This document shows positions 22,413-32,095 of a DNA stretch of 64,000 nucleotides, in pieces (position 1 is the first letter of the stretch; each line of letters starts with the position of its first letter). The stretch comes from Pseudomonas sp. RC10 (GTDB lineage Bacteria > Pseudomonadota > Gammaproteobacteria > Pseudomonadales > Pseudomonadaceae): assembly GCF_038397775.1 (NCBI RefSeq), contig NZ_CP151650.1, positions 6,219,001 through 6,283,000 on the forward strand, written 5' to 3'. The position numbers were made by a program, and so were the translations under genes. The notes below the pieces were generated by a model. That model was not told where the DNA came from and did not search any database. It was given only the letters and a program-made list of their open reading frames with translations.

Positions 22413-23588
22413 ATGCCATCTGCTATCTCCACTGACGTCCTGATTGTCGGCGCGGGCGTTGCCGGTCTCTGGCTCAATGCGCGGCTGCGTCGCCAGGGGT
22501 TTTCGACAGTGGTGGTGGAGAGCGCCAGCCTCGGTGGCGGACAGACGTTCAAGTCTCAAGGCATCATTCACGGCGGCGCCAAATACGCGCTGCACGGCGC
22601 GCTGTCCGGTGCGTCGGAGGCCATCGCCGACATGCCCCGCCGCTGGCGCGAAGCGCTGGACGGCAAGGGTGAACTGAATCTGTCGGGAGTTCGGTTGCTC
22701 TCCGAAGCCCACTACCTATGGTCGCCAGGCACCATCGCGGGCAATCTCACCAGTTTCTTCGCCAGCAAGGCCGTGCGCGGTCGTGTGGATCAGGTGAAGG
22801 GCAACGAGCTGCCTCCCGCTCTGCAAGACCCGCGCTTCAAGGGCAAGGTCTATCGCTTGGCCGAGCTGGTGATCGACGTGCCGAGCCTGGTGCAGAAACT
22901 CGCTGAACTCGCCGGAGACAGCCTGCTGGCAGGCGAAAAAATCGAGCCGTTGCTGCACGAAGGCGAACTGGTGGGCTTGCGGGTCGACGACCGTGATATT
23001 CATGCCCAGCGCGTGGTGCTCAGCGCAGGCGGCGGCACGGCCGATCTGCTCAAGGCACTGAACGTGAATCACCCGGCCATGCAGCGTCGTCCGCTGCACA
23101 TGGTCATCGTCAAGGGGCCGACACTCAAGCCGCTGTACGCTCATTGCCTCGGCGGCGGACCGAAACCGCGCATCACCGTGACCACGCACCCGGCTGCCAA
23201 TGGTGAGTGGGTCTGGTACTTGGGCGGGGACATCTCCGAAGCCGATGGCGTGGCTCGCGAACCGGCCGAGCAGATTGCCTTCGCCAAGAAAGAACTCGCG
23301 CAATTACTGCCGTGGGTCGATCTGAGCCAGGCGCAATTCGCCACATTGCGAGTGGACCGCGCCGAGCCACAGCAGACCGGACTGGTCCGTCCGGACAATG
23401 CCTTCCTCGACGTGCAGGGCCGTCTGATGGTGGGCTGGCCGACCAAACTCGCCCTCGCGCCTGACTTCGCTGACCGCGTGCTGGCCTCGCTCTCCCGTGA
23501 TGACATTCACCCGATCCCGCAGCCGCCGTATCCGAATCTGCCCAAACCGCCACTGGCCGTACCGGCGTGGGATGAGCTGCTGCCATGA
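22413..23588 (+). CDS. FAD-dependent oxidoreductase (DAO-like)
   Basis: 391 residues. N-terminal dinucleotide-binding motif VLIVGAGVAGLWLNARL and a GGGQTFKSQGIIHGG segment typical of the DAO/glycine-oxidase superfamily. Substrate unknown. GAGG precedes the ATG at 22413. It overlaps the aldo/keto reductase gene by 4 bases, so the two should be made together; the same pair occurs beside the SMR and waaA genes in P. aeruginosa. TATAAT at 22376-22381 is a likely -10 element. Confidence 0.85.
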   Translation: MPSAISTDVLIVGAGVAGLWLNARLRRQGFSTVVVESASLGGGQTFKSQGIIHGGAKYALHGALSGASEAIADMPRRWREALDGKGELNLSGVRLLSEAHYLWSPGTIAGNLTSFFASKAVRGRVDQVKGNELPPALQDPRFKGKVYRLAELVIDVPSLVQKLAELAGDSLLAGEKIEPLLHEGELVGLRVDDRDIHAQRVVLSAGGGTADLLKALNVNHPAMQRRPLHMVIVKGPTLKPLYAHCLGGGPKPRITVTTHPAANGEWVWYLGGDISEADGVAREPAEQIAFAKKELAQLLPWVDLSQAQFATLRVDRAEPQQTGLVRPDNAFLDVQGRLMVGWPTKLALAPDFADRVLASLSRDDIHPIPQPPYPNLPKPPLAVPAWDELLP

Positions 23589-24406
23589 AGACCCTGCACG
23601 ATCTGCATCGACCACTGGGCGGCCTCGGCATCGAGGTGTCTCCCATCGGCCTGGGCACGGTCAAGCTGGGTCGTGATCAGGGCGTGAAATACCCTAACGG
23701 CTTCACCATTCCCGACGACGACGAAGCGCGCATGCTGCTCAAGCTGGCGCGGGACTTGGGCATCAACCTGATCGACACCGCTCCGGCGTATGGCCGGAGC
23801 GAAGAGCGCCTCGGCCCGTTGTTGCGCGGCCAGCGTCAGGATTGGGTGATTGTCAGCAAGGTGGGGGAAGAGTTCGAAGCAGGTCGGTCGAGCCATGACT
23901 TCAGCGCTGCGCAAACGCGGATGTCAGTGGAGCGCAGCCTCAAGCGTCTGGAAACCGACTTCATCGACTTAGTGCTGGTGCACTCCGATGGCAACGATCT
24001 GCACGTTCTCAACGAATGCGACGTGTATCAAACGCTGGCTGAACTGAAGCGCGAGGGCAAGATTCGCGGCTACGGCTTTTCCGGCAAAACCGTCGAGGGT
24101 GGGTTGCTGGCGTTGCGGGAAGGCGATTGCGCCATGGTCACCTACAACCTCAACGAGCAGGCCGAAAAGCCGGTGCTGGACTACGCTGCTGTCCACGGCA
24201 AAGGCATCCTGATCAAAAAGGCGCTGGCCAGCGGGCACGTTTGCCTGAGTCCCGGCGTAGATCCGGTGCAGGCGAGTTTTGAACTGCTGTTCGGGCATCC
24301 TGGCGTCACCGGTGCTATCGTCGGAACGATCAATCCACTGCACCTGTCCCACAACGTGACCACTGCTGCTGCCGTGCTACATAACCCGCTTCTTAGTCGC
24401 TCCTGA
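23585..24406 (+). CDS. Aldo/keto reductase
   Basis: 273 residues, TIM-barrel NAD(P)H-dependent reductase. The catalytic tetrad can be read as D64 and Y69 (DTAPAYGRSEERLG), K92 (VSKVGEEF) and H133 (VHSDGND). ATGA overlap with the FAD enzyme. Reduces carbonyl compounds; physiological substrate unknown, but the paired oxidase/reductase suggests a linked two-step reaction or repair role (inference). Confidence 0.9.
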   Translation: MKTLHDLHRPLGGLGIEVSPIGLGTVKLGRDQGVKYPNGFTIPDDDEARMLLKLARDLGINLIDTAPAYGRSEERLGPLLRGQRQDWVIVSKVGEEFEAGRSSHDFSAAQTRMSVERSLKRLETDFIDLVLVHSDGNDLHVLNECDVYQTLAELKREGKIRGYGFSGKTVEGGLLALREGDCAMVTYNLNEQAEKPVLDYAAVHGKGILIKKALASGHVCLSPGVDPVQASFELLFGHPGVTGAIVGTINPLHLSHNVTTAAAVLHNPLLSRS

Positions 24407-24443
24407 TGCCAGGCGGCCGACCCCAACGCAAGAAGGAGCCGAT

Positions 24444-25415
24444 ATGCCGCGAACCCTGATAAGAAAGAACCCCAGCAACTTCAAGACCCTGCCCCTGTTC
24501 GTCGAAGCCACCCCCGAAAGCCTGAGTTACCAGAGCGTGGGGATGCCGCTCAATTTCTCCCAGACCCTGCAACGCCGTCGCAAGATTGAGGTGGAGGACA
24601 GCGAGCGGTTTTCGGCTGAACTGGCGAACCTCGGTGTCTCGGTGCGGCTGACGCTGAATTGGCAGAATCGGGATTATTGGGTGCTGGTGCGCCAGCGTCG
24701 TCAGGACCGTGGCGACGTGGTGTTGAAGCTGATTTCCGGTTACGTCCCCGCCCATGAACTGAACCTGCCGCTGCACACGGCGATTCAGGAAGTGGCCGAA
24801 GAATGCCTGATCGAAACTCCGCAAGGCTGGCTGGGCGGACGTTTCAACGATACCTGGCTGCCCGCGCCTTACGCGGCTGCGTTGCATTATCGCGAGGCCA
24901 TGCCCTTTCGCCTGAGCCCTCTGTCTGGCGCTGCCCGTCCGGTGCGCTGCGGCGCCATGACGCTGATCGAACGCCCTCGCGCTTATGTTCATCTGCCGAC
25001 GGCCTCGTTGCAGTTGATCTACGACATGCGCCTGGAAGTGCCGAAAGAGGCCCGTCCGCTGAGCCTGTTTCACGTCGATGAGGCGCTGGAAAACGATCAA
25101 CTCGTCGCCCGGCTCAATCGCAGCAAACCCGATCTGTACCTGATGCCGCTGGAGAACGGATCGCCGCTGCCAGAGTTGTATACGCTCAAGAACGACAAGC
25201 TCACGCCTGCAGGCACGCGAGGGTTGTACCTGGCCGAGAGTTTTGCGGCGCAGGAAGGCTGGGTGGTACGTGAAGAGCGGATTCGCTGGAAGGACTGGCT
25301 GTTGCAGCAAGGGATGGTGCCGCCGAAAGCGAAGAAGACCGGGATCAAGCGCCGGTTGAAAGTGGGGGCGAAGCAGCTGCTGCGTATTGCGCGGCAGAAG
25401 CTGCATAAGTCGTAG
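24444..25415 (+). CDS. Unrecognised protein with Nudix-box-like helix
   Basis: 323 residues, no signal peptide, strong AAGGAG before the ATG. I do not recognise the family with confidence. A segment near residues 107-124 reads PLHTAIQEVAEECLIE, close to the helix of a Nudix box (REUXEEXGU), with the acidic pair kept but the first Arg and the final Gly replaced. The C-terminus is strongly basic (KKTGIKRRLKVGAKQLLRIA). It follows the aldo/keto reductase by 37 bases and is bounded by REP sequences downstream. Annotators sometimes label relatives as metal-ABC-transporter ATPase, which the sequence does not support (no Walker motifs). Confidence 0.75.
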   Translation: MPRTLIRKNPSNFKTLPLFVEATPESLSYQSVGMPLNFSQTLQRRRKIEVEDSERFSAELANLGVSVRLTLNWQNRDYWVLVRQRRQDRGDVVLKLISGYVPAHELNLPLHTAIQEVAEECLIETPQGWLGGRFNDTWLPAPYAAALHYREAMPFRLSPLSGAARPVRCGAMTLIERPRAYVHLPTASLQLIYDMRLEVPKEARPLSLFHVDEALENDQLVARLNRSKPDLYLMPLENGSPLPELYTLKNDKLTPAGTRGLYLAESFAAQEGWVVREERIRWKDWLLQQGMVPPKAKKTGIKRRLKVGAKQLLRIARQKLHKS

Positions 25416-25448
25416 TCATCGAAGTTTCCATCCGCGTTGCACACCCCT

Positions 25449-25538
25449 GTAGGAGCGAATTCATTCGCGAGGCGCAGGTACGTCCGACAAATAGACGTCG
25501 ACTGTACGGGCCTTTCGCGAATAAATTCGCTCCTACAG
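25449..25538. repeat. REP pair (GAATTCATTCGCG variant)
   Basis: TGTAGGAGCGAATTCATTCG (25449-25468) faces CGAATAAATTCGCTCCTACA (25518-25537). A third REP subfamily, between the unknown gene and hldE. Confidence 0.9.
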
Positions 25539-25593
25539 GTAGCAAGCGTCCGCCTTTGGTTATCCGAACGCTAACGCCTTCGTTACAGGCAGA

Positions 25594-27015
25594 TCACTGC
25601 CCGCGAATCTTCTCGACAATCGCCGTGGTCGAGCTGTTCTCGACCAACCCCAGCACCCGAACCTCCCCGCCATACGCCTGCACAATCGACGCACCGACGA
25701 CCTGATCCACGCTGTAATCCCCGCCTTTGACCAGCACGTCCGGCTTGACGTGGGTCAGCAGGTTTTCGGGCGTGCCTTCCGGGAAGCTGATGACCCAGTC
25801 CACGGCCCCCAGACCAGCCAGCACCGCCATGCGACGGTCGACGCTATTGATTGGGCGGCCCGGGCCTTTGAGGCGGCTGACCGACGCGTCGTCGTTAACC
25901 GCAACGATCAAACGATCGCCTTGGGCGCGAGCCTGCTCCAGGTAGGTCACATGTCCGGCATGAAGAATGTCGAAACAACCGTTGGTGAACACGATTTTTT
26001 CGTCGTGGGCACGGGCGTCGTCGATGGCCAGCAGCAGTTGGTCGAGGCTCAGCACGCCACGCTCGGAACCTTCGGCGCGCTGAATGGCGCGGCGCAGCTC
26101 AGGCGCGCTGATGGCCGCCGTACCCAGTTTGCCGACCACGATACCAGCCGCCAGATTGGCCAGCGCCACCGCATGGGGCAATTCTTCACCGGCCGCGATG
26201 GCCGCTGCCAGCGTGGATATCACGGTGTCGCCTGCGCCAGTCACGTCAAACACTTCGCGGGCTCGGGCAGGCAGGTGCAACGCCTGCTGATCGGGACGTA
26301 ACAGGGTCATGCCGTGTTCGCCACGGGTGACCAGCAACGCTCCCAGTTCAAGCTCGGACATCAATTGCGCGCCCTTCGCGACCAGTTCGGCCTCATCGAC
26401 ACAATGGCCAACGATGGCTTCGAATTCGCTGAGGTTCGGGGTGATGACGCTGGCGCCACGGTAGATCGCGAAATCCTTGCCTTTCGGGTCCGCCAGCACA
26501 GGAATGCCCCGGTCGCGAGCGGCCTTGATCAGCACTTGATGGTTTTTTAGCGCGCCTTTGCCGTAGTCGGACAGGACCAACACCTTGACGCCCTCAAGCA
26601 GGGAATCGACTTCATCGCTCAAAGCGAGCGCGTCGGTGGCGAACGGTTGTTCGAAATCGATGCGCAGCAGTTGCTGATGGCGGCTCATGACGCGCAGTTT
26701 GACGATGGTTGGCTGATGAGCGATCTGCTGGAAACGTGCAGTCACGCCTGCGGCCTTGAGGCTGTTGCTCAAGCTTTCAGCGGCTTCATCCTGACCAGTC
26801 ACGCCAACGAGGGAGGCTTTGGCACCCAGTGCGGCGATGTTCAACGCCACGTTGGCGGCGCCGCCCGGACGGTCTTCGATCTGATCGACCTTGACCACTG
26901 GCACCGGGGCCTCAGGTGAAATCCTTGAGGTACCGCCATGCCAGTAGCGGTCGAGCATGACATCGCCCACTACCAGAACTGGTGCCTGATCGAAACGCGG
27001 CATGGACAACTTCAT
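25594..27015 (-). CDS. hldE: Bifunctional heptose-7-phosphate kinase / heptose-1-phosphate adenylyltransferase
   Basis: Makes ADP-heptose for the LPS inner core. 473 residues. N-terminal ribokinase-type domain (VLVVGDVMLDRYWHG near residue 12; PGGAANVALN; DVTGAGDTVISTLAAA as the ATP/anion site). C-terminal nucleotidyltransferase domain with FTNGCFDILHAGH containing HXGH. The start at 27015 (MKLSMPRFDQAP) aligns with E. coli HldE. Separated from msbA upstream by a 317-bp REP-filled gap. Confidence 0.96.
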   Translation of the reverse strand: MKLSMPRFDQAPVLVVGDVMLDRYWHGGTSRISPEAPVPVVKVDQIEDRPGGAANVALNIAALGAKASLVGVTGQDEAAESLSNSLKAAGVTARFQQIAHQPTIVKLRVMSRHQQLLRIDFEQPFATDALALSDEVDSLLEGVKVLVLSDYGKGALKNHQVLIKAARDRGIPVLADPKGKDFAIYRGASVITPNLSEFEAIVGHCVDEAELVAKGAQLMSELELGALLVTRGEHGMTLLRPDQQALHLPARAREVFDVTGAGDTVISTLAAAIAAGEELPHAVALANLAAGIVVGKLGTAAISAPELRRAIQRAEGSERGVLSLDQLLLAIDDARAHDEKIVFTNGCFDILHAGHVTYLEQARAQGDRLIVAVNDDASVSRLKGPGRPINSVDRRMAVLAGLGAVDWVISFPEGTPENLLTHVKPDVLVKGGDYSVDQVVGASIVQAYGGEVRVLGLVENSSTTAIVEKIRGQ

Positions 27016-27332
27016 CGAACAACCCGTAACTAAGAATGAACAGGGGCGGAATCTTAGCACAGGGTTTCAATGGCTTGAGGCAGGAAGGGAAACTCGGCGT
27101 GACAGTCAGTGCCGATCACGGGTGTAGGAACGACACAACGCCATGTAGGAGCGCGCTTGCCCGCGAACTGGGTTGTGTCATTCGGTATTTGCGTATCTGG
27201 TCTGGCGCTATCGCGAGCAAGCTCACTCCTACAGGGTTGAAGGTCGCCCCGACATGTCGGAACAACCCGGTTCGTTGTAGGAGTGAGCTTGCTCGCGATG
27301 ACGGCTGGCCACGCAAAATTAAGGACAGTCGT
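27016..27332. other. REP-filled interval between msbA and hldE
   Basis: A 317-base gap without a gene. It holds three REP elements (listed separately) and, at 27249-27260, the perfect palindrome CCGACATGTCGG between two of them. A promoter for hldE must lie here or read-through from msbA occurs; I found no strong hexamers. Confidence 0.7.
27144..27300. repeat. Three REP elements between msbA and hldE
   Basis: TGTAGGAGCGCGCTTGCCCG at 27144-27163, TATCGCGAGCAAGCTCACTC at 27209-27228 and TGTAGGAGTGAGCTTGCTCG at 27276-27295. The latter two form an inverted pair; the first is a diverged relative (CGCGCTTGCCCGCGAA). Confidence 0.88.
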
Positions 27333-29141
27333 TTACACCGCACCGACCGGCGCAGGCTCATCAAGGCCCATGGCGTGCAGTCGGGCGTAGTAGCCGTTCT
27401 GCGCCAGCAGCTCGGAATGGGTGCCGCGCTCTACGATGCGGCCCTGATCCATCACCAGAATCAGGTCGGCGCGTTCGATGGTGGACAGGCGGTGCGCGAT
27501 GACCAGCGTGGTGCGGCCTTTCATCACGTGGTCCAGCGCGGCCTGAATGTGGCGCTCGGACTCGGTGTCCAGCGCCGAGGTCGCTTCGTCGAGAATCAGC
27601 AGCGGCGCGTTTTTCAATAAGGCACGCGCAATGGCCAAACGCTGACGTTGGCCACCCGACAGCAGTACTCCATTTTCACCCACCTGCGTATCAAAGCCTT
27701 CGGAGAGCTGATCGACGAACTCCTTGGCATAGGCATCCGCTGCAGCGGCTTCGATGTCGGCACGCGGCGCATCGGCCAGATCACCGTAGGCGATGTTATT
27801 GGCAACGCTGTCGTTGAACAGGGTTACGTTCTGATTCACCTGAGCCACATGCTTGCGAAGGTTACGCAAGCGATAGTTCTCGATCTCGACGCCATCGAGC
27901 AGTATCTCGCCCGAAGTGTGGTGATAAAAGCGCGGAATCAGGTTCGCAAGCGTCGATTTGCCACTGCCCGAGCGGCCGACCAACGCAATCATCTGCCCCG
28001 GTGCTGCCGAGAAGCTGATGTCGTGCAAAACCTGACGCTCGGTTTCGGGGTAGGTGAAGCTCAGGTTGCGCACTTCCAGATGGCCCTGCACCCGCTCCAG
28101 TTCGACCGTGCCGGTGTCCACCTCAGCCTCTTCATCGAGCTGTTCGAAGATGCTTTCGGCGCCCGCGACGCCTTTCTGGATCGTCGAGCTGACTTCGGAC
28201 AGCTGACGAATCGGCTTCGGCAGCAAGCCCGCCGCCGTGATGTAGGCCACCAGATCGCCCGCCGTCGCATCGCCACGCAGCCACAGCACCAGAAACATCA
28301 GCACGGCCATGGCGGTGTAGATCACCAGTTGCAGCATCGGGGTGTAGATCGACCCCGTCTTGGTCATGCGCAGCTGTTTGTCGGTGTTGCTGGTGGAGGC
28401 CTTGGCGAAACGCTCTTCTTCATACGCCTCGCCGCCAAAGCTGCGAACGACGCGATAGCCCTGAATGGTCTCGGAAGCGACGTGGGTCACGTCCCCCATC
28501 GCCACCTGGATTTTCTTGCTCTGCTTACGGAATTTCTTGCTGGAGCTGCCGACCATCACGGCGATCAGCGGCAGGATCGCCAGCATGACAATCGTCAGTT
28601 TCCAGTTCATCCACACCAGATAGAAGAACAGGAACACGATGGTCAGGCCTTCACGAATCACCACTTTGATCGCGTCGGTCGCCGCACCGGTGACCATGGT
28701 CACGTTGAAAGTAATGCGTGAAATGAGGTGCCCGGAATTGTGGGTGTCGAAATAGCGATTAGGCAGGACCAGCAGTTTGTTGAACAACTCGACCCGCAGG
28801 TCATGGACCAGGCCCAGCGAGACCTTGGCCAGAAAATAGTTACCCAGATACGACCCCAAACCCTGCCACGCCGCGATCAAGACGATCAGCAACGGCACGG
28901 CCTGCAGCAATTGCAGGTCCTTGAGGTACGGCGTGTCGGGAAACAGCGCCGCTTCGGGATTGGTCAGTCCATCGACGAAATATTTGAGAATGCCGGCCAG
29001 CATGGGCTGGGTCGAGGCGAAAATGACGAAGCCGACGATGCTGAGCAGAAAGACACCCACGTAAGGCTTCACGTAGGTCAGCAGTCGGAGATAGATTTTC
29101 AGGCTTGAGGATTCGCGTTTCTCTGGCGTGCTCATAGTCAT
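27333..29141 (-). CDS. msbA: Lipid A/LPS-core flippase MsbA
   Basis: ABC half-transporter flipping lipid A-core across the inner membrane. About 602 residues: six-helix membrane domain (first helices near residues 20-70) and a nucleotide-binding domain with Walker A GRSGSGKST, signature LSGGQRQRLAIARALL and Walker B LLILDEATSALD. ATG codons at 29141 and 29135 are both possible starts (MTMSTPEKRESSS); neither has a strong ribosome site. Sits among LPS genes as in P. aeruginosa. Confidence 0.95.
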   Translation of the reverse strand: MTMSTPEKRESSSLKIYLRLLTYVKPYVGVFLLSIVGFVIFASTQPMLAGILKYFVDGLTNPEAALFPDTPYLKDLQLLQAVPLLIVLIAAWQGLGSYLGNYFLAKVSLGLVHDLRVELFNKLLVLPNRYFDTHNSGHLISRITFNVTMVTGAATDAIKVVIREGLTIVFLFFYLVWMNWKLTIVMLAILPLIAVMVGSSSKKFRKQSKKIQVAMGDVTHVASETIQGYRVVRSFGGEAYEEERFAKASTSNTDKQLRMTKTGSIYTPMLQLVIYTAMAVLMFLVLWLRGDATAGDLVAYITAAGLLPKPIRQLSEVSSTIQKGVAGAESIFEQLDEEAEVDTGTVELERVQGHLEVRNLSFTYPETERQVLHDISFSAAPGQMIALVGRSGSGKSTLANLIPRFYHHTSGEILLDGVEIENYRLRNLRKHVAQVNQNVTLFNDSVANNIAYGDLADAPRADIEAAAADAYAKEFVDQLSEGFDTQVGENGVLLSGGQRQRLAIARALLKNAPLLILDEATSALDTESERHIQAALDHVMKGRTTLVIAHRLSTIERADLILVMDQGRIVERGTHSELLAQNGYYARLHAMGLDEPAPVGAV

Positions 29142-29241
29142 CGATACGATAAAAAGAGCCGGAATACTAACACATGGGCAGGGGGTTGGGCCTCGGGCGG
29201 CAGGCTGGGGTATGATGGCGGCCATTTTCGAAGGAGCCCGC

Positions 29242-29901
29242 ATGCGCGCACTCGCCTACTCTGACTACCAAGCCTTACGCAGAGATGCCGAAGTCATTGA
29301 AGCCGACTTCTTCGGAGACAAGGTGCTCCGCCTCACCGACGGCAACTTCATGAAGCTGTTCCGGCGCAAACGCCTGATATCCTCCGCAGCGTTCTTTCCC
29401 TACGCCAATCGTTTTGCCAAAAACGCCCTGACCCTTCGCAAACGCGGCATTCCCTGTCCCGATGTGCTGGACACCTACCGGGTAGCGGATATTGCGCGCG
29501 ACGTGGTGCATTACCAGCCGCTGCCCGGGCTGACCCTGCGTCAACTGATCGCCGACCCCGCGCATTTTCAGGACGCCACGCTGCTGCGCACATTCGGTCG
29601 TTTCGTGGCTGAATTGCACAATCAGGGCATCTACTTTCGTTCGCTGCACTTGGGCAACGTGGTGATGACCCCGGAAAACGAATTGGGGCTGATCGACATC
29701 GCCGACATGAAGACTCTGCGTCGTCCGCTGCGCAAAAACCTGTGCCTGCGCAATTTCCAGCACATGCGTCGCTACAAGAGCGACCATGCGTGGCTGCTTC
29801 AGCAGGATGGGGATCTATTCTTCGAGAGTTACATCGAGCACAGCGCGCATCAGTGGAAACGCCAACTGCTCAGCGAGCACCTGGCGCTGGCGAAGGCGTA
29901 A
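29242..29901 (+). CDS. LPS-kinase-like (InaA/KdkA fold) protein
   Basis: 219 residues related to the small kinase-fold proteins next to msbA/waaL in pseudomonads. AAGGAG sits 6 bases before the ATG. The kinase lysine may be K38 (NFMKLF); the HxD loop reads IYFRSLHLGNVV, so the catalytic Asp position is S134, while N139 and D152 (LIDIADMK) remain. It may be a pseudokinase, or use another base. TATGAT at 29211-29216 is a likely -10 element. Divergent from msbA and convergent with waaL. Confidence 0.82.
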   Translation: MRALAYSDYQALRRDAEVIEADFFGDKVLRLTDGNFMKLFRRKRLISSAAFFPYANRFAKNALTLRKRGIPCPDVLDTYRVADIARDVVHYQPLPGLTLRQLIADPAHFQDATLLRTFGRFVAELHNQGIYFRSLHLGNVVMTPENELGLIDIADMKTLRRPLRKNLCLRNFQHMRRYKSDHAWLLQQDGDLFFESYIEHSAHQWKRQLLSEHLALAKA

Positions 29902-29912
29902 CGTGGGAATGG

Positions 29913-31127
29913 CTAACTGAGCGCGGCCTTCTTCTCGGATTTACCAAGGCACAGCGACAGCACGAACGGCATCCACACCACCATCCACATGGCGCGCGCC
30001 CGGCCAAATACGGTGAACACGTCAAACTGCACGGCGACTGTGGCGAATACCCAGATCATCAGGATGGCCATGCCCAACGCCTCGTTGCGGTGACGCCAGG
30101 CACGCAGGCCCAACCACAGCCACAAGACGATCCACAGCACCGTAAACGGGATGCCGTACTGCACGGCCGTGTCGAGTATCAGGTTGTGACAGTGGCCGAA
30201 GATGACACCGCCGGCCGAGACTTCGTAATCACTGCTCAGACCAATGCCCAGCCAAGGGCGTTGGTGAATCAAGTCGATGGCCCCCCTGATCAGCACCGTG
30301 CGCTCGGAATCGCCCCGCTGCAGGATCGACGGTTCAAAAATGGCCAGGGCGACGGCGGCGACCAGCGCCAGAATCGCGAGGGTACGATAGAACCGCCCGC
30401 CACCCAGCAACACGACCACGGCGGCCACGGCCATCAGCGAAACAATCGAGCCCCGGCTGCCGGTCAGGATGACGAAGGCGACCGAACACGCCTGAAGCAG
30501 CGCCCATAGAACGCGCCCACTGTTTTTTTGCGGCCACCACGTACAGCTGAGCACCACCAGTGCGGCGATGGTGTAACCCGCAGGGTTGGGGTTGTCCATG
30601 AAACCGCCGAAGCCGTACATCCGGTCGATGCCACGCATCGGGTAGGCGATCAGCGCCGCCAGGGAGTAAAGCCCCCCCAGCCCACCCCACAGAATCAGCA
30701 TGCTTTGCAGGGGCCGATTGAACGTCCGCCCCCAGACGATCCAGCCCAGAATCAGCATGAGAAAGAACAGTTCGCGCTTGATGATGGTCAAGTAGCGCTC
30801 CGCCCCGTCACTCCACGCGAGCGAAATCAGTGACCAGACGAACAACAGCAGAAACAGCCAGAGCTCGCGGCGGTTGAGTACCGTATGGCGAAATTCGTGG
30901 AAATAACGAGCGATCAGGTACAGGCAAGGCAAGTAAACGAACGCAGTCAGCAGCCAACTGTAGAACTTCATCGTGGGCGTCAGCAGAACGCCCGCGACAC
31001 TCCAGAACAACCCGAAGGCCAGTACCACACCGGCCACGCCAAGATGCGCGCTGACCGTACGAAGCTGCTCACTACCCTGTGTGAAAACGCGGCTAACCCA
31101 TGGCTGATTCTGTAGGGACTGACTCAC
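29913..31127 (-). CDS. waaL: O-antigen ligase WaaL
   Basis: Inner-membrane ligase that joins polymerised O-antigen to lipid A-core in the periplasm. 404 residues, 10-12 membrane helices. The Wzy_C region holds the loop IFGHCHNLILDTAVQYGIPF (His-rich HxHN) typical of ligases. The start is GTG 31127, whose last bases overlap the stop of the glycosyltransferase gene upstream (GTGA). Last gene of the minus-strand unit that begins at the carbamoyltransferase. Confidence 0.9.
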   Translation of the reverse strand: MSQSLQNQPWVSRVFTQGSEQLRTVSAHLGVAGVVLAFGLFWSVAGVLLTPTMKFYSWLLTAFVYLPCLYLIARYFHEFRHTVLNRRELWLFLLLFVWSLISLAWSDGAERYLTIIKRELFFLMLILGWIVWGRTFNRPLQSMLILWGGLGGLYSLAALIAYPMRGIDRMYGFGGFMDNPNPAGYTIAALVVLSCTWWPQKNSGRVLWALLQACSVAFVILTGSRGSIVSLMAVAAVVVLLGGGRFYRTLAILALVAAVALAIFEPSILQRGDSERTVLIRGAIDLIHQRPWLGIGLSSDYEVSAGGVIFGHCHNLILDTAVQYGIPFTVLWIVLWLWLGLRAWRHRNEALGMAILMIWVFATVAVQFDVFTVFGRARAMWMVVWMPFVLSLCLGKSEKKAALS

Positions 31128-32008
31128 TGTGCACCCTTGGGCTTACGGTATTTGAAAACGAAGTGTCGGAACCGCTTCCATGTCACGCGGTTCCAGCGGT
31201 GCACGGGCACACTGGCGAACAGGCTGCGGGCGAACGGTTTGTCCGCCACGACCGACTCTTTCAACGCCTTGTTGATGATCGCCAGACGGCCCGCTTCATA
31301 GGCGGGATTGTCCTGGTAGGCCTCGATCACTTTCAGGTCATAGATCAGCTGACTCTTATACGCCGTCTTGGAGATGTTGGTGTCGTGGCGTCGATACAGC
31401 GTGACCCGGTCCGGCAAAATATGCACCTGATAGCCCGCCTTGGCGATGCGCAAGGTCATCTGGAAATCCTGGACCTTGATTGTGGGGTCATAGCCGCCCA
31501 CGTTGTCGATGGCTTCGCGCCGGTACATGGCGACCGGGCCGCCGACGGCATAGGCATCGGCCAACAGCTCGTCGAAGCTCCAGCGTTGGACCGGCGCATG
31601 GCTGGCCACCTTGTGCTTGAGGGGGTTGCCAACGGAGTCGATGTAGATGACCTTCGCACCGAGCAACCCCACTTCCGGGTGCTCTTGCATGTAGCTCACC
31701 TGGCGGCGAATTCGTCCGGCCAGCATCACGTCATCGGAATCGTGGGTCACCACCAGATCGCCACGGGCGTGGCTCAAGGCTTTGTTGAGCGCGGCGCTGA
31801 CGCCCTGGTTGTCCTGCTGATAGAACTGAAAATCATGAACCCGGCGCAGCGCTTCGATTTTCTCCGCGCTGGCGTCGGTGGAGCCGTCGTTGACGACGAT
31901 CAGCTCAAAATTGTCGTAGTCCTGCTCCAGCACACTAAGCAGGGACTCCTCGATGTAACGCTCATGGTTGAAACACGGCACTAAAATCGAGACTAATGGC
32001 CATTTCAT
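31124..32008 (-). CDS. wapR: Family 2 glycosyltransferase, WapR-like
   Basis: About 294 residues. GT-A fold motifs: VSILVPCFNHERYIEE at the N-terminus, LIVVNDGSTD for nucleotide binding and VTHDSDDVML with the DXD-like acidic cluster. Position next to waaL matches wapR of P. aeruginosa, the rhamnosyltransferase making the O-antigen-accepting core form; assignment to that exact reaction is by position. ATG 32008 (MKWPLVSILVPC) is the family-like start. Confidence 0.78.
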   Translation of the reverse strand: MKWPLVSILVPCFNHERYIEESLLSVLEQDYDNFELIVVNDGSTDASAEKIEALRRVHDFQFYQQDNQGVSAALNKALSHARGDLVVTHDSDDVMLAGRIRRQVSYMQEHPEVGLLGAKVIYIDSVGNPLKHKVASHAPVQRWSFDELLADAYAVGGPVAMYRREAIDNVGGYDPTIKVQDFQMTLRIAKAGYQVHILPDRVTLYRRHDTNISKTAYKSQLIYDLKVIEAYQDNPAYEAGRLAIINKALKESVVADKPFARSLFASVPVHRWNRVTWKRFRHFVFKYRKPKGAQ

Positions 32009-32095
32009 ACCCGCACTCGATCCTTGGCTTCTGGCTGCGCCTTCAATGGCCACATTTCTGAAGGCTGACGACGGATGTCCTGGCAACCTGACAGT

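Noticed and set aside
27144..27300. Repeated units that might suggest a CRISPR array
   Set aside because: Only three units, in both orientations, with unequal spacers and the Pseudomonas REP core; no cas genes are present.
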